This document shows, in pieces, positions 7,818 to 16,027 of a stretch of DNA of 64,000 nt. Every line of letters begins with the position of its first letter. The stretch's first letter is position 1. Position numbers and translations under genes: made by a program. The notes under the pieces were generated by a model that saw only the letters and a list, made by a program, of their open reading frames with translations, ran no database searches and was not told where the DNA came from. Origin of the DNA: Streptomyces sulfonofaciens (lineage in GTDB: Bacteria; Actinomycetota; Actinomycetes; Streptomycetales; Streptomycetaceae); assembly GCF_014656295.1 (NCBI RefSeq), contig NZ_BNCD01000001.1:186001-250000 (forward strand), read 5' to 3'.

Positions 7818-8684
7818 TCAGGCGTACCGGTAGATCTTGCTGTGGTCCTCCAGTTGGGACGGCTTGACGTTCCACGGCGGCATGGCCTCGTTGCGGGCGA
7901 CGATCCTGCGGTACTGGGAACTGTTCCGTCCGGGCGGGGTGGCGGGGAGGTAGGCGGCGCCCGGATGGGCCTTCTGCCAGCTCGACCAGACACGGTCGAT
8001 CATGGCGTGGTGCAGCCAGAACACCGGGTCGTTGGGGGAGCTGCCGCCGAGCATCTGCCCGCCGACCCAGCGGTGCACGCGGTTGTGGAGCTGGTACTGG
8101 GCGTTGCCCGAGCCGCTGCCCCAGCCCTCCAGCTTGTTGCGGAATCCGGAGGCGGAGGTGGAGTTCCACGGGGCGGCGTCGAAGGTCTTCTGGCGGGTGG
8201 CCACCGCCAGCTCCGCCTTGGTGGGCAGGGCGATGGGCTGGGCGGGGTAGCCGAGGTCGCGGACCAGGAACGGGTCGTCGGTGACGTTCTCCCTGAGCGT
8301 CCAGTTCCCCTGGCGGTAGGCGAACGGGCCCGTGGTCACCCGCCGGTCGCCGTCCCTGCCGTTGCCGCCGAGGAAGTCCGCCGCCCACAGGGACGAGGTC
8401 CGGCTGCGGTCGACCGTCCAGTCCCAGTAGGGCACGGTGACCGAGGAGTCGACGCGTTGCAGGGCGCGCTCGAACTCCAGCAGGTACCGGCGGTGCCAGG
8501 GCAGGAACGAGGGCGTCATGTGGGCGACCCGCAGTCCGGGCTCGCCGTCGGAGACGTAGTACGTGATGTGGATACGCACGAACTCGTCGTACTCGCCCGT
8601 CCGCTTGAGTGCGAGGACCGCGTTGACGAACCTCCGTTTCTCGGTGGCGGTCAGGGCGTTCTGGTTCTTGCGGGTGTACACCAT
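7818..8684 (-). CDS. melC2: Tyrosinase (MelC2), binuclear copper monooxygenase
   Basis: The 288-residue enzyme oxidises tyrosine and other phenols to o-quinones and starts melanin synthesis. The CuA ligands are visible as His39 (RIHITYY), His55 (VAHMTPS) and His64 (LPWHRRY). The CuB site has the two His of LHNRVHRW and the His pair of FWLHHAM. Length fits Streptomyces MelC2 (about 270-290). The start ATG follows AGAAGGAAAG. The protein has no signal peptide; it is exported with the twin-arginine signal of its partner MelC1, encoded 43 bases upstream in the same operon. Confidence 0.95.
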   Translation of the reverse strand: MVYTRKNQNALTATEKRRFVNAVLALKRTGEYDEFVRIHITYYVSDGEPGLRVAHMTPSFLPWHRRYLLEFERALQRVDSSVTVPYWDWTVDRSRTSSLWAADFLGGNGRDGDRRVTTGPFAYRQGNWTLRENVTDDPFLVRDLGYPAQPIALPTKAELAVATRQKTFDAAPWNSTSASGFRNKLEGWGSGSGNAQYQLHNRVHRWVGGQMLGGSSPNDPVFWLHHAMIDRVWSSWQKAHPGAAYLPATPPGRNSSQYRRIVARNEAMPPWNVKPSQLEDHSKIYRYA

Positions 8685-8727
8685 GCCGACTTTCCTTCTG
8701 GCCGGAGGCGGTGGAGTGGAAGGCGCG

Positions 8728-9195
8728 TCAGAGGTGCTGCGCGGGGGCCAGCCGGGACGCGCCGAGGGCGTTGACGGCGCCGCGGGCGGCGGCCAGCACC
8801 GTCGGATGGGACCCGTAGTGGTCCACCATGCTCAGGTAGCTGCCGTCCGCACGGCGCATCAGGTGCAGCGGACGCCCGTCGATCAGCACCTCGACCGGCC
8901 CGGCGCCGGGGCCCGGGGAGGCCGCGGCGATGTGGCCGGCGTGCTCCTCGGGACGGCCGGTGGGGCCGTCGAGGAGGGCGCGCCGGCGCGCGTGGATGTG
9001 GCGGCCGCGGTAGACCTCGTCGAAGAGCACGTCGTGGACCGGTCCGGGGGCGCGGCCGTCGGTCGGGTCGCCCCCGTCCGGCACGTCCGGCTGCCGGGCG
9101 TCGGCCACGACGGGCACGATGGCCACGGCCGCGGCGGTGGAGACACCGGAGGCGAACAGGGCCCGCAGCAGGGCGCGGCGGCTGCGGGGCCTCAT
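8728..9195 (-). CDS. melC1: Tyrosinase copper chaperone/cofactor MelC1
   Basis: The 155-residue protein delivers copper to MelC2 and carries it through the Tat pathway. The N-terminus (MRPRSRRALLRALF) is a twin-arginine-type signal followed by a hydrophobic stretch. The MelC1 core (FDEVYRGRHIHARRR and DGSYLSMVDHYGSHPT) contains the conserved Tyr and His residues used in chaperoning. The ATG at 9195 is chosen because the signal starts there; the open frame extends upstream into repetitive DNA. No strong ribosome-binding site was seen. Confidence 0.9.
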   Translation of the reverse strand: MRPRSRRALLRALFASGVSTAAAVAIVPVVADARQPDVPDGGDPTDGRAPGPVHDVLFDEVYRGRHIHARRRALLDGPTGRPEEHAGHIAAASPGPGAGPVEVLIDGRPLHLMRRADGSYLSMVDHYGSHPTVLAAARGAVNALGASRLAPAQHL

Positions 9196-9271
9196 GGCCG
9201 CGGCACCCGGGCCGGGCGGGCTGCGCGGCCTTCTCGTGCGGACAGTGTCATCGGTGATCCGATCCCTTCGC

Positions 9272-9365
9272 GCTGGTGTGCGGGGCACGCCGGTGCGTGC
9301 CTGCGGTGGTGTGCGGGGCACGCCGGTACTGCGGGGGGGCACACGGGTACGTACCGGCGGTGGTG
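9272..9365. repeat. Direct repeats upstream of melC1
   Basis: Two copies of GGTGTGCGGGGCACGCCGGT, about 31 bases apart, and a third partial copy lie in the 376-base gap between melC1 and the VKOR gene. No gene was recognised in the gap. The melC promoter should be here, but no convincing box was found. Confidence 0.6.
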
Positions 9366-9544
9366 TGCGGTCGGCGCTCCGCCTTCTCCCACCCTCCCCG
9401 CCCGCCACGCCCCGGAGGCGTCGGTCGGGGGGCCGCGGCGCCGTGAATTCGCCCGGGCGCAGCAGTGCGCCGCGGCCTTACAGGTGACGTGCCGTCATAT
9501 CGGCCGACGAGCCGTCGTCGGCCGGCCCGCCCGCCCGCGGCCGG

Positions 9545-9568
9545 CGGCCGGGCCCGCGGGCCCGGCCG
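9545..9568 (-). terminator. Perfect 24-bp palindrome, terminator of the VKOR operon
   Basis: Bases 9545-9568 form a perfect palindrome (core GGGCCCGCGGGCCC) four bases beyond the VKOR stop. The all-GC stem is very stable. Its position directly after the gene makes it a likely rho-independent-like terminator. Confidence 0.65.
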
Positions 9569-9571
9569 GCC

Positions 9572-10267
9572 TCAGCCGGTCCAGAAGGACCACCAGCGGG
9601 TGAGCACCATCATGCCGACGACGCCGATGTGCAGGACGGGCGGCGCCCACGCGAACTCGGCGAGGAAGGTGCGCAGTCGGCCGGGCGCGGGCAGGAATCC
9701 GCTGCGCACGGTGAAGGACGTCACGCACCAGAACATCACGATGGTGGCGGCCCAGGCCAGGCAGCACCACAGGCAGAGCGCGCCGATGCGGTACAGCGAC
9801 TGGAACTGGAGCCAGCCGCAGAACCCCGCGCCGAGGAGCGCCCCGGCGTTGAGGCCCAGCCAGTACCAGCGCGGGAAGCGGGCCCCGGCGAGCAGGCTCA
9901 CACCGGTGCAGACGACGGCCGCGTACGCCACCAGGCCCAGCATCGGGTTGGGGAAACCGAACACCGTCGCCTGCGCGCTCTTCATGACACTGCCGCAGGC
10001 CACCACCGGGTTGAGGCTGCATCCGGGAGTGAAGTCCGGGTCCCTGAGCAGGGCGAACTCGTCGAGCGTGATGACCCAGGACGGCAGCAGGCCGGCCGCG
10101 CCTGTGAGCACGAGCACCAGTGCGAAGGCGCGGCCCGCACCGCTCCTGAGCACGGCGGCGTGCCCGCCGCGGGTCCTTGCGCCGGTTCCCGGGGCCGGCG
10201 GCGGGGCGGCGCGATGGCGCGCCCCGGCCGCCGGACGCCCGGTCGGCCGACCGGTGAGGAGGGGCAC
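9572..10267 (-). CDS. Vitamin K epoxide reductase (VKOR) family disulfide-forming membrane protein
   Basis: The 231-residue protein has an Arg/Pro-rich N-terminus and then four or five membrane segments. It carries the VKOR loop cysteines (GCSLNPVVACGSV) and the active-site CxxC in LCLWCC. In actinobacteria VKOR reoxidises DsbA-like thioredoxins and so drives disulfide formation in secreted proteins. The GTG at 10267 lies 3 bases after the stop of the upstream secreted protein, so the two are co-transcribed. No separate ribosome-binding site was seen, which suggests coupling. No DsbA-like partner is in the window. Confidence 0.9.
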   Translation of the reverse strand: MPLLTGRPTGRPAAGARHRAAPPPAPGTGARTRGGHAAVLRSGAGRAFALVLVLTGAAGLLPSWVITLDEFALLRDPDFTPGCSLNPVVACGSVMKSAQATVFGFPNPMLGLVAYAAVVCTGVSLLAGARFPRWYWLGLNAGALLGAGFCGWLQFQSLYRIGALCLWCCLAWAATIVMFWCVTSFTVRSGFLPAPGRLRTFLAEFAWAPPVLHIGVVGMMVLTRWWSFWTG

Positions 10268-10270
10268 CGG

Positions 10271-10549
10271 TCAGCCGACGGGCAGGCCGCCGAGCAACTG
10301 CCGGGTGAGGTTGCTCTTCTTGACCTGCTCCGCCACGCCCCGCACCGCCGCGACCGGGGAGGTTTGCTGCTCCGGGGCGAACTGCTGCGCGCCCACGAGG
10401 TGGGCGTCGACCGCCTTCTGCTTGCTGACGGTGTCCAGCACGCCGTCCACCACCACGGGGGCGGCGTCGGAGGCGGCGTACGCGGGTGCGGCGGCACCGG
10501 CCGCAGCCAGGGCGCCGGCGAGGACCGCAGCAGCCTTCAGGGGCTTCAT
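10271..10549 (-). CDS. Small secreted protein of unknown function
   Basis: The 92-residue precursor has a classical signal peptide (MKPLKAAAVLAG to PAYA) with cleavage expected after PAYA, leaving about 67 residues. The mature part contains no cysteine and no recognised domain; it starts ASDAAPVVVDG and ends in a helical segment. The ATG follows AAAGGAAC. It is the first gene of a pair with VKOR, yet having no cysteine it is not itself an oxidation substrate. The adjacency may be only regulatory. Confidence 0.75.
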   Translation of the reverse strand: MKPLKAAAVLAGALAAAGAAAPAYAASDAAPVVVDGVLDTVSKQKAVDAHLVGAQQFAPEQQTSPVAAVRGVAEQVKKSNLTRQLLGGLPVG

Positions 10550-10936
10550 GGTGTTCCTTTCTCCGGCGACGCACATCGCCGACGGGCTTTCACGTCCGGA
10601 CACCGGAACGCGTCCGGTGTCCTCGCTTCACCGTGCCCAACGAGCCCTGAGCGGTGGGGAAACTCTGTCAACGGGAAATTCAGCCCGCCCCACCCGATCG
10701 AAGGCAACGCCGCGGTGGTGCTCGTACGATCACCCGCCTTTACGGAACTCCGGAATTCGGCCCGGAAAGGGGCCGGGGGAATACGGCCGGGGCTTCGCCG
10801 CGCATTCCGTCACGGCGGACGGGGCTCCTGGCGCACGGACCCTTCCGTGGACGGCCCGCGGGTGCATTTGCCCGCGGGCCCCGGCTGCGGCACGGGGCCC
10901 CGGCTTTCTGTCCGCGGATTCCGGGAGCGCGGGTGC

Positions 10937-10987
10937 GTACGGAGGAGACGGGCGTACGGAGGAGACGGGCGTACGGAGGAGACGGGC
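10937..10987. repeat. 17-bp tandem repeat, three units, in a 535-base intergenic gap
   Basis: GTACGGAGGAGACGGGC is repeated exactly three times. The surrounding gap (10550-11084) also holds two copies of GAGCGGGATTCAG, at 11041 and 11077, and the upstream region of the secreted-protein/VKOR operon. No gene or clear promoter was recognised in it. Confidence 0.85.
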
Positions 10988-11084
10988 GTACGCGCGCGTC
11001 GTGGCGGTCCGCGGGGACCGGCACGACGCGGGCGGGGCCCGAGCGGGATTCAGGGGTCAGCGGCACTCATGGCCCGAGCGGGAT

Positions 11085-12263
11085 TCAGCGGGCTTGAGCG
11101 GGACTCTCCGGGGGTTGCGGCGCCTGCTCCCGCGGGTCGGTCCCGGCCTCGGGGCGCTGCTGGTCGCCCGTCTGCCGTCCGTCCTGGACCGAGGCCCCGT
11201 CCCTGGCCCGCCGGTCGTCCTGGGCCTGCCGGTCGTCGCCGGCGTCCTGACGGCCCTCGTCGTGGCCGCGACCGTCGTCGTGACGGCCCTCGTCGTGGCC
11301 GCGACCGTCGTCGTGACGGCCCTCGTCGTGGCCGCGACCTTCGTCGTGGCCGCGCCCTTCGTCGTGACGGCCATCGTCATGACCGCTGCCCTCGTCGTGA
11401 CGGCCCTCGTCGTGGCCCTTGTCCTTCTCCTGGTCGCGGCCCTCGTCGTGACGGCCATCCTCATGACCACGACCCTCGTCGTGACGGCCATCGTCGTGGC
11501 CGCGGCCCTCGTCATGACGGCCATCCTCATGACCACGACCCTCGTCATGACGGCCATCGTCGTGGCCCTTGCCCTTCTCCTGGTCGCGGCCCTCGTCGTG
11601 GCCCTTGTCCTTCTCGTGGCCCTTGTCCTTCTCGTTGTCGCGGCCCTTGTCCTTCTCGTGGCCCTTGTCCTTGCCGTCGGTGCGGCCGTCGGACAGGAGG
11701 AGGGCCGAGTCGGCGCGGGGGGCCGTTCTCGGGAGGCCCTGGAGGTCGGGCGCGGGGAGGCCGCCGGCGACGAGGGTGGCGGCGGCGTAGTCCACCGACG
11801 CGCGGACCACCGAAGGACCGTGCTTGTTCACGCCCTGCCTGTCACCCGCCGAGGACGCCTTGACCAGCGCGTCAACCGACGACTGGAGGCGGGTGAGCGC
11901 CCGGGCCCGGGGGTCCGCCGCGGCCGTGGTGCCCGCGGGCACGGCGTCGGCGGCGGTCCTGGCCCGAACGGTGGTGATCGCCGACCGCACGGCGTCGGAG
12001 TGCTGCTTCGCGGCCGCCGCGGACAGGTGGTTGCGGTCGGCCTTGATGACCGCGTCGAGCAGCTCGCTCACCGGGGTGAGCACGGTCGCGGCGTCGTGCA
12101 GCGCCCTGGCCTGGCGGGACAGGTCGGCGGCCCGGGGCGCGGCGGCCGGGGAGCCGCCGCCGGACGTGCCGTCGGAGGCCGCCACGACGGGAGCCGCGGC
12201 CGACAGGGTGAGGGCCGCGCAGAGGGCGGAGGTGATGAGGGGACGTACGGGCAGATGACGCAT
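11085..12263 (-). CDS. Secreted protein with helical N-domain and long His/Asp/Gly/Arg repeat tail
   Basis: The 392-residue precursor has a signal peptide (MRHLPVRPLITS to PVVAASDG). An Ala-rich helical domain follows (about residues 45-190). The tail of about 150 residues is made of imperfect 11-residue units such as GHDDGRHDEGR, interleaved with GHEKDKG-type units, and ends in a Gln/Pro-rich stretch. The start ATG follows AAGGGAAG. The tail is highly charged and His-rich, which suggests metal binding at the cell surface; this is inference. No catalytic motif was seen. The DNA repeat period is mostly 33 bp. The opposite strand reads as long hydrophobic frames, an artefact of the repeat. Confidence 0.8.
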   Translation of the reverse strand: MRHLPVRPLITSALCAALTLSAAAPVVAASDGTSGGGSPAAAPRAADLSRQARALHDAATVLTPVSELLDAVIKADRNHLSAAAAKQHSDAVRSAITTVRARTAADAVPAGTTAAADPRARALTRLQSSVDALVKASSAGDRQGVNKHGPSVVRASVDYAAATLVAGGLPAPDLQGLPRTAPRADSALLLSDGRTDGKDKGHEKDKGRDNEKDKGHEKDKGHDEGRDQEKGKGHDDGRHDEGRGHEDGRHDEGRGHDDGRHDEGRGHEDGRHDEGRDQEKDKGHDEGRHDEGSGHDDGRHDEGRGHDEGRGHDEGRHDDGRGHDEGRHDDGRGHDEGRQDAGDDRQAQDDRRARDGASVQDGRQTGDQQRPEAGTDPREQAPQPPESPAQAR

Positions 12264-13019
12264 GGTCTTCCCTTCGCTGAGTGCGTCCGATCTTGTGATC
12301 ACCGTCCGAGCAGCGGTCGCCGTACGCAACCGATCGAGCGCGGAACGTGTCCGCCCCTGGGTCGGTGCGACCGCCGGTTCTGCCTGGTGGGACACGGTCC
12401 GCGGGCGCCCGCCGACCCGGCCGCCCGCCTCCGGCCGTTCGGGTCGTCCCACGCCGCACCGGCGGCGCGCCTCCGCACGGCGCGGGCGGCTCTTCCGTTA
12501 AGCGGCGGCGCACCATGCACGCGGCCTTTTCACGTGCCGGGGCCCGCGGGCGAAGACCACATCATCAAGAAGTAATGCAAGCCGATACGACACACAGGCT
12601 TTCGGAAATTATCGGATACGTTCACAAATCGGCTACAGTTGCCCTTCCCTGAAGCCGTCCTTTAGGCACCGGCGAGTGCAGCGGATCGTGTGATTTTTAC
12701 TCCCCGCGGGTTTCAGAACCTTCGCATCCCGAAAGGGCAGAGTCGGCCATGCGTCATTCTCCTGGTCCCATCCGAGCTCGTCGTCCCCTCGGCCGTTCGT
12801 GTGCACCGTCCTCTTTCGGTTGCCACCCCGGACGCGGCCCGGGACACGCCCTCGTCCGCCCTTTCTCTCTTTCCCCCGGTGACCCCGCCGGCGGCCCCGC
12901 CGGTTTCGCCGCCGGTTTCGCCGCCGGGATTTCCCCCGGTGCTCCCTCCGGTGTTTCGCCCGGCGCTCCCCAGGGGCCCGTCCTGCCGTGCGCGGCAGGC
13001 GCCCGCGCCGTCGCCGACG
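12264..13019. other. 756-base intergenic region with AT-richer segment before the polysaccharide cluster
   Basis: The stretch 12560-12720 is clearly less GC-rich than its surroundings and contains a TACAGT -10-like box at 12634-12639. It is the best candidate for the promoter of the exopolysaccharide operon. From 12840 to 13010 the glycosyltransferase frame stays open and encodes a Pro-rich string (PPVSPPVSPP), so the glycosyltransferase could start earlier, at GTG 12690. Confidence 0.4.
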
Positions 13020-14267
13020 ATGTCCTCCGGTAGCCCACAGCCGTCGCCCGCCCGTAGCGCACCCCTTCACCGGCCCCGTCGCGTCCTGAACGTCCTGCAC
13101 GTCACCCAGCCCGTCGACGGCGGGGTGGCGCGTGTGGTCACGGACCTGGTGGCGGCCTCCCCCGCCGAGGACCTCGCCGCCACCGTGGCCTGCCCGGCGG
13201 ACGGCCCGCTGGCGGGTGCGGTGCGCGACGCCGGCGGTGCGGTGCGGTACTGGGCGGCGTCCAGGACCCCGGGCCCCGCCCTGGCCGGTGAGGTGGGACG
13301 GCTCGCACGACTGGTGGCCCAGGTGCGCCCCGACGTGGTGCACGCGCACAGCTCCAAGGCCGGGCTCGCCGCCCGGCTCGCCCTGCGCGGCCGGGTGCCG
13401 ACCGTCTTCCAGCCGCACGCCTGGTCGTTCGAGGCCGCCCAGGGCAGGGCCGCGCGGTTGGCCCGGCGCTGGGAGCGGTACGGGGCGCGGTGGGCGGCAC
13501 GGATCGTCTGCGTCAGCGCGGCGGAGATGCGCACCGGGCAGGCCGAGGGGATCGAGGCCGACTGGTCGGTGGTCCAAAACGGTGTGGACACCGCGCGCTT
13601 CCGGCCCGCCGCGGGACCGGCGGGCGACCGGCGTGCCGCCCTGCCCCTGCATCCCGGGGTACCGCCCACGGGGCCGCTGGTGGTGTGCATGGCGCGGCTG
13701 TGCCGGCAGAAGGGCCAGGACGTGCTCCTCCAGTCCTGGCCGCTGATCGCCCGTCAGGTGCCGGGCGCCCACCTCGTCCTGGTCGGCGACGGACCCGAGG
13801 CGGCCGCCCTGCGCCGCGCCGCGCCGCCGTCGGTGACGTTCGCCGGGCCGACCCGCGACCCCGCCGCCTGGTACCGGGCCGCCGACCTCGTGGTGCTGCC
13901 GTCCCGCTGGGAGGGCATGGCCCTGGCCCCGCTGGAGGCACTGGCCTGTGGCGCGCCGGTCCTGGTCACCGACGTGGCGGGCGCCCGTGAGGCCCTGCCC
14001 GCCGGGCAGGAGGCGCACTGCCTGGTCCCGCCCGCGGACCCCGCGGCGCTGGCCGGTGCCGCCGTCGCCCTGCTGCGCGACGCGCCGCTGCGCGCCGAGC
14101 TCGGCCGAGCGGGGCACCGGCACGTCCTCGCCACCCACGACGTGCGGCGCTCCGCCGCCGCGGTCGCGGCCGTGTACCGGGCCCTGCCCGGTATCGCGCA
14201 CACCGGGCCCACCAGGCACGCGGCGCAGGCCGCGTGCGACGAACGCAGGGAGTCGCTGGCCACGTGA
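13020..14267 (+). CDS. GT4-family glycosyltransferase (GT-B fold), first gene of exopolysaccharide cluster
   Basis: The 415-residue enzyme should transfer a nucleotide-activated sugar onto a lipid-linked glycan. The N-terminal Rossmann half begins VLNVLHVTQPVDGGVARVV, with the Gly-rich loop, and contains DVVHAHSSKAG. The C-terminal half has the sugar-nucleotide site with PSRWEGMALAPLEALACG, including the EX7E motif. The ATG at 13020 gives a normal family length; the frame is open upstream to 12690 and encodes a Pro-rich stretch of uncertain status. Its stop overlaps the next start by 4 bases (GTGA). Sugar and acceptor are unknown. Confidence 0.85.
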   Translation: MSSGSPQPSPARSAPLHRPRRVLNVLHVTQPVDGGVARVVTDLVAASPAEDLAATVACPADGPLAGAVRDAGGAVRYWAASRTPGPALAGEVGRLARLVAQVRPDVVHAHSSKAGLAARLALRGRVPTVFQPHAWSFEAAQGRAARLARRWERYGARWAARIVCVSAAEMRTGQAEGIEADWSVVQNGVDTARFRPAAGPAGDRRAALPLHPGVPPTGPLVVCMARLCRQKGQDVLLQSWPLIARQVPGAHLVLVGDGPEAAALRRAAPPSVTFAGPTRDPAAWYRAADLVVLPSRWEGMALAPLEALACGAPVLVTDVAGAREALPAGQEAHCLVPPADPAALAGAAVALLRDAPLRAELGRAGHRHVLATHDVRRSAAAVAAVYRALPGIAHTGPTRHAAQAACDERRESLAT

Positions 14268-16021
14268 CTGCGGAAAGCACCGTCCCACCCCCCGCCGGAC
14301 AGCCACGGACGGGCGGGAGCCCCTCCCCGATCGCGGTCGTCAGACCCCGCGGCACCTGGCGCGGCCCCCGCCCGCCCCTCGGGCCGCGCCGTGCCGTGCG
14401 GCACGCCTCGCCGCTCCCCCTGCTCGCCGTGGACACCGCGGCGGCCCTGCTCGGCGTCGCCGCGGCGGCGTCCACGGCCCGTACCGGCGGGCTCGGCTGG
14501 CGGGCCGCGGTGCTCGGGGCACCGGCCGGGGCGCAGTCCTGGCCGGCCGCGTTCCCCCTCTGGCCCGCGGCCCCGCTCGCCTGGCCGGCACTCGCGGTCC
14601 TGTGGCCCACGCTGGCGCTGCTGCTGACCGTGACGGCGCTGTACGCACGCGCCGGTCTGTACGGCACACGGGGCGGCCCGCCGCCGCCCCGCGCCCCGCT
14701 CGTCCTCGACGAACTCCCCGCGCTCGGCGGCCGGAGCGCGGCCGGCTGGGTGCTGCTCGCCGCGCTGCTCGCCGGGCTCTCCCCGGCCCGGGCGCTGTCG
14801 CTGCCCGCCCTCGCCACCGGCTGCGCCGTGCACATCGCGGTGAGTTGCGCGGGCCGCGGCGCGGTGCACCGGCACCGCCGCCGCGAGGCCGCCCGGCACC
14901 CGCACCCGACCCTCGTGATCGGTCCCGCGGCCACCGCCCTGCGGGTCGCCGCGGCCCTCCTGCGGCACCCGGCCTGCGGCCTGCGCCCGGTGGGCGTGGC
15001 CGGTACGGAACCGGGCCCCGGCCACCCGGAGCCGGGCGCCGCGGAACTGGTCCCGGCGGCAGGTGGCACCGACCGCGGCGGGTCCAGGGCGGCGGCCGCG
15101 TCAGGAGTATCAGGCGAAACGGATCTGCCGGTGCTGACCACCCTGCCGGACGTCCGGCGCGCGCTCATCCAGAACACCGTGCGTGCCGGGCTGTTCGTCG
15201 GCGCCGACGGAGCGTACGGACCGCTCATGGGACTGCTGACGGAGTACCACTGCCTGGTGTGGCGGCTGGACCCGGAGCCCGCCGCGGTCGCCGTGCCGCA
15301 CCCCGCGCCCGACGCCGGTGCGAAGCCCCACCCCGCGGCCCTCGTGCCGCACGGCCCCGGCGGCCCCCGGCGCTCCCCTCCGGGCGGCAGCGCATACCTC
15401 GCGGGCTTCCCGTGCACCCCGCTGTCGCCCCTGCGGCACACCCGCCCGTCGCGCGGCAAACGGGCCCTGGACGTGACGGTGTCGGGGCTGCTGCTGGTGC
15501 TGGCCGGCCCGGTGCTGCTGGGCTGCGCGGCCGCACTGCGGCTGATCGACGGGCCCGGTGTGGTCTTCCGGCAGGAACGTGTCGGCAAGGACGGCCACCC
15601 GTTCACCCTGTTGAAGCTCCGCACCCACCGCCCCGCCGACCCGCAGGAGGCGACCACCCGCTGGAGCATCGCCGACGAGCAGGGCATGAGCGCCTTCTGC
15701 CGGTTCCTGCGCCGTACCTCCCTCGACGAGCTGCTCCAGTTGTGGAACGTCTTCCGCGGCGACATGAGCCTGGTCGGACCGCGGCCCGAGCGCCCGCACT
15801 TCGTCGCCAAGTTCAGCCGGCTGCACCCCGGTTACGCGGCCAGGCACCGCATGCAGACGGGGATCACCGGACTGGCCCAGATCCACGGCCTGCGCGGCGA
15901 CACCTCCATCGAGGACCGGTGCCGCTTCGACAACGCCTACATCGACACCTGGTCGCTCTGGCAGGACGTCTGCATCCTGCTGCGCACCGCCGCCGCCCTC
16001 GTCCGTCCCACCGGGAGCTGA
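14264..16021 (+). CDS. Polyprenyl-phosphate sugar-1-phosphate transferase (WbaP/EpsE-like initiating enzyme)
   Basis: The 585-residue membrane protein starts polysaccharide assembly by transferring a sugar phosphate to undecaprenyl phosphate. The N-terminal half has several membrane segments and a divergent CoA-binding-like region. The C-terminal 200 residues are the bacterial sugar transferase domain, with its membrane helix (KRALDVTVSGLLLVLAG), the KLRTHR motif, the DELLQLWNVFRGDMSLVGPR signature and GITGLAQI. The GTG start overlaps the preceding stop (GTGA), implying coupling. The substrate sugar cannot be told from sequence. Confidence 0.92.
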   Translation: MTAESTVPPPAGQPRTGGSPSPIAVVRPRGTWRGPRPPLGPRRAVRHASPLPLLAVDTAAALLGVAAAASTARTGGLGWRAAVLGAPAGAQSWPAAFPLWPAAPLAWPALAVLWPTLALLLTVTALYARAGLYGTRGGPPPPRAPLVLDELPALGGRSAAGWVLLAALLAGLSPARALSLPALATGCAVHIAVSCAGRGAVHRHRRREAARHPHPTLVIGPAATALRVAAALLRHPACGLRPVGVAGTEPGPGHPEPGAAELVPAAGGTDRGGSRAAAASGVSGETDLPVLTTLPDVRRALIQNTVRAGLFVGADGAYGPLMGLLTEYHCLVWRLDPEPAAVAVPHPAPDAGAKPHPAALVPHGPGGPRRSPPGGSAYLAGFPCTPLSPLRHTRPSRGKRALDVTVSGLLLVLAGPVLLGCAAALRLIDGPGVVFRQERVGKDGHPFTLLKLRTHRPADPQEATTRWSIADEQGMSAFCRFLRRTSLDELLQLWNVFRGDMSLVGPRPERPHFVAKFSRLHPGYAARHRMQTGITGLAQIHGLRGDTSIEDRCRFDNAYIDTWSLWQDVCILLRTAAALVRPTGS

Positions 16022-16027
16022 GGCGCC

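Noticed and set aside
11272..11700. Long hydrophobic frame VVVTALVVAATVVV on the plus strand
   Set aside because: It is the antisense of the GHDEGRHDEGR repeat of the secreted protein; it has no start signal or RBS and no independent support.
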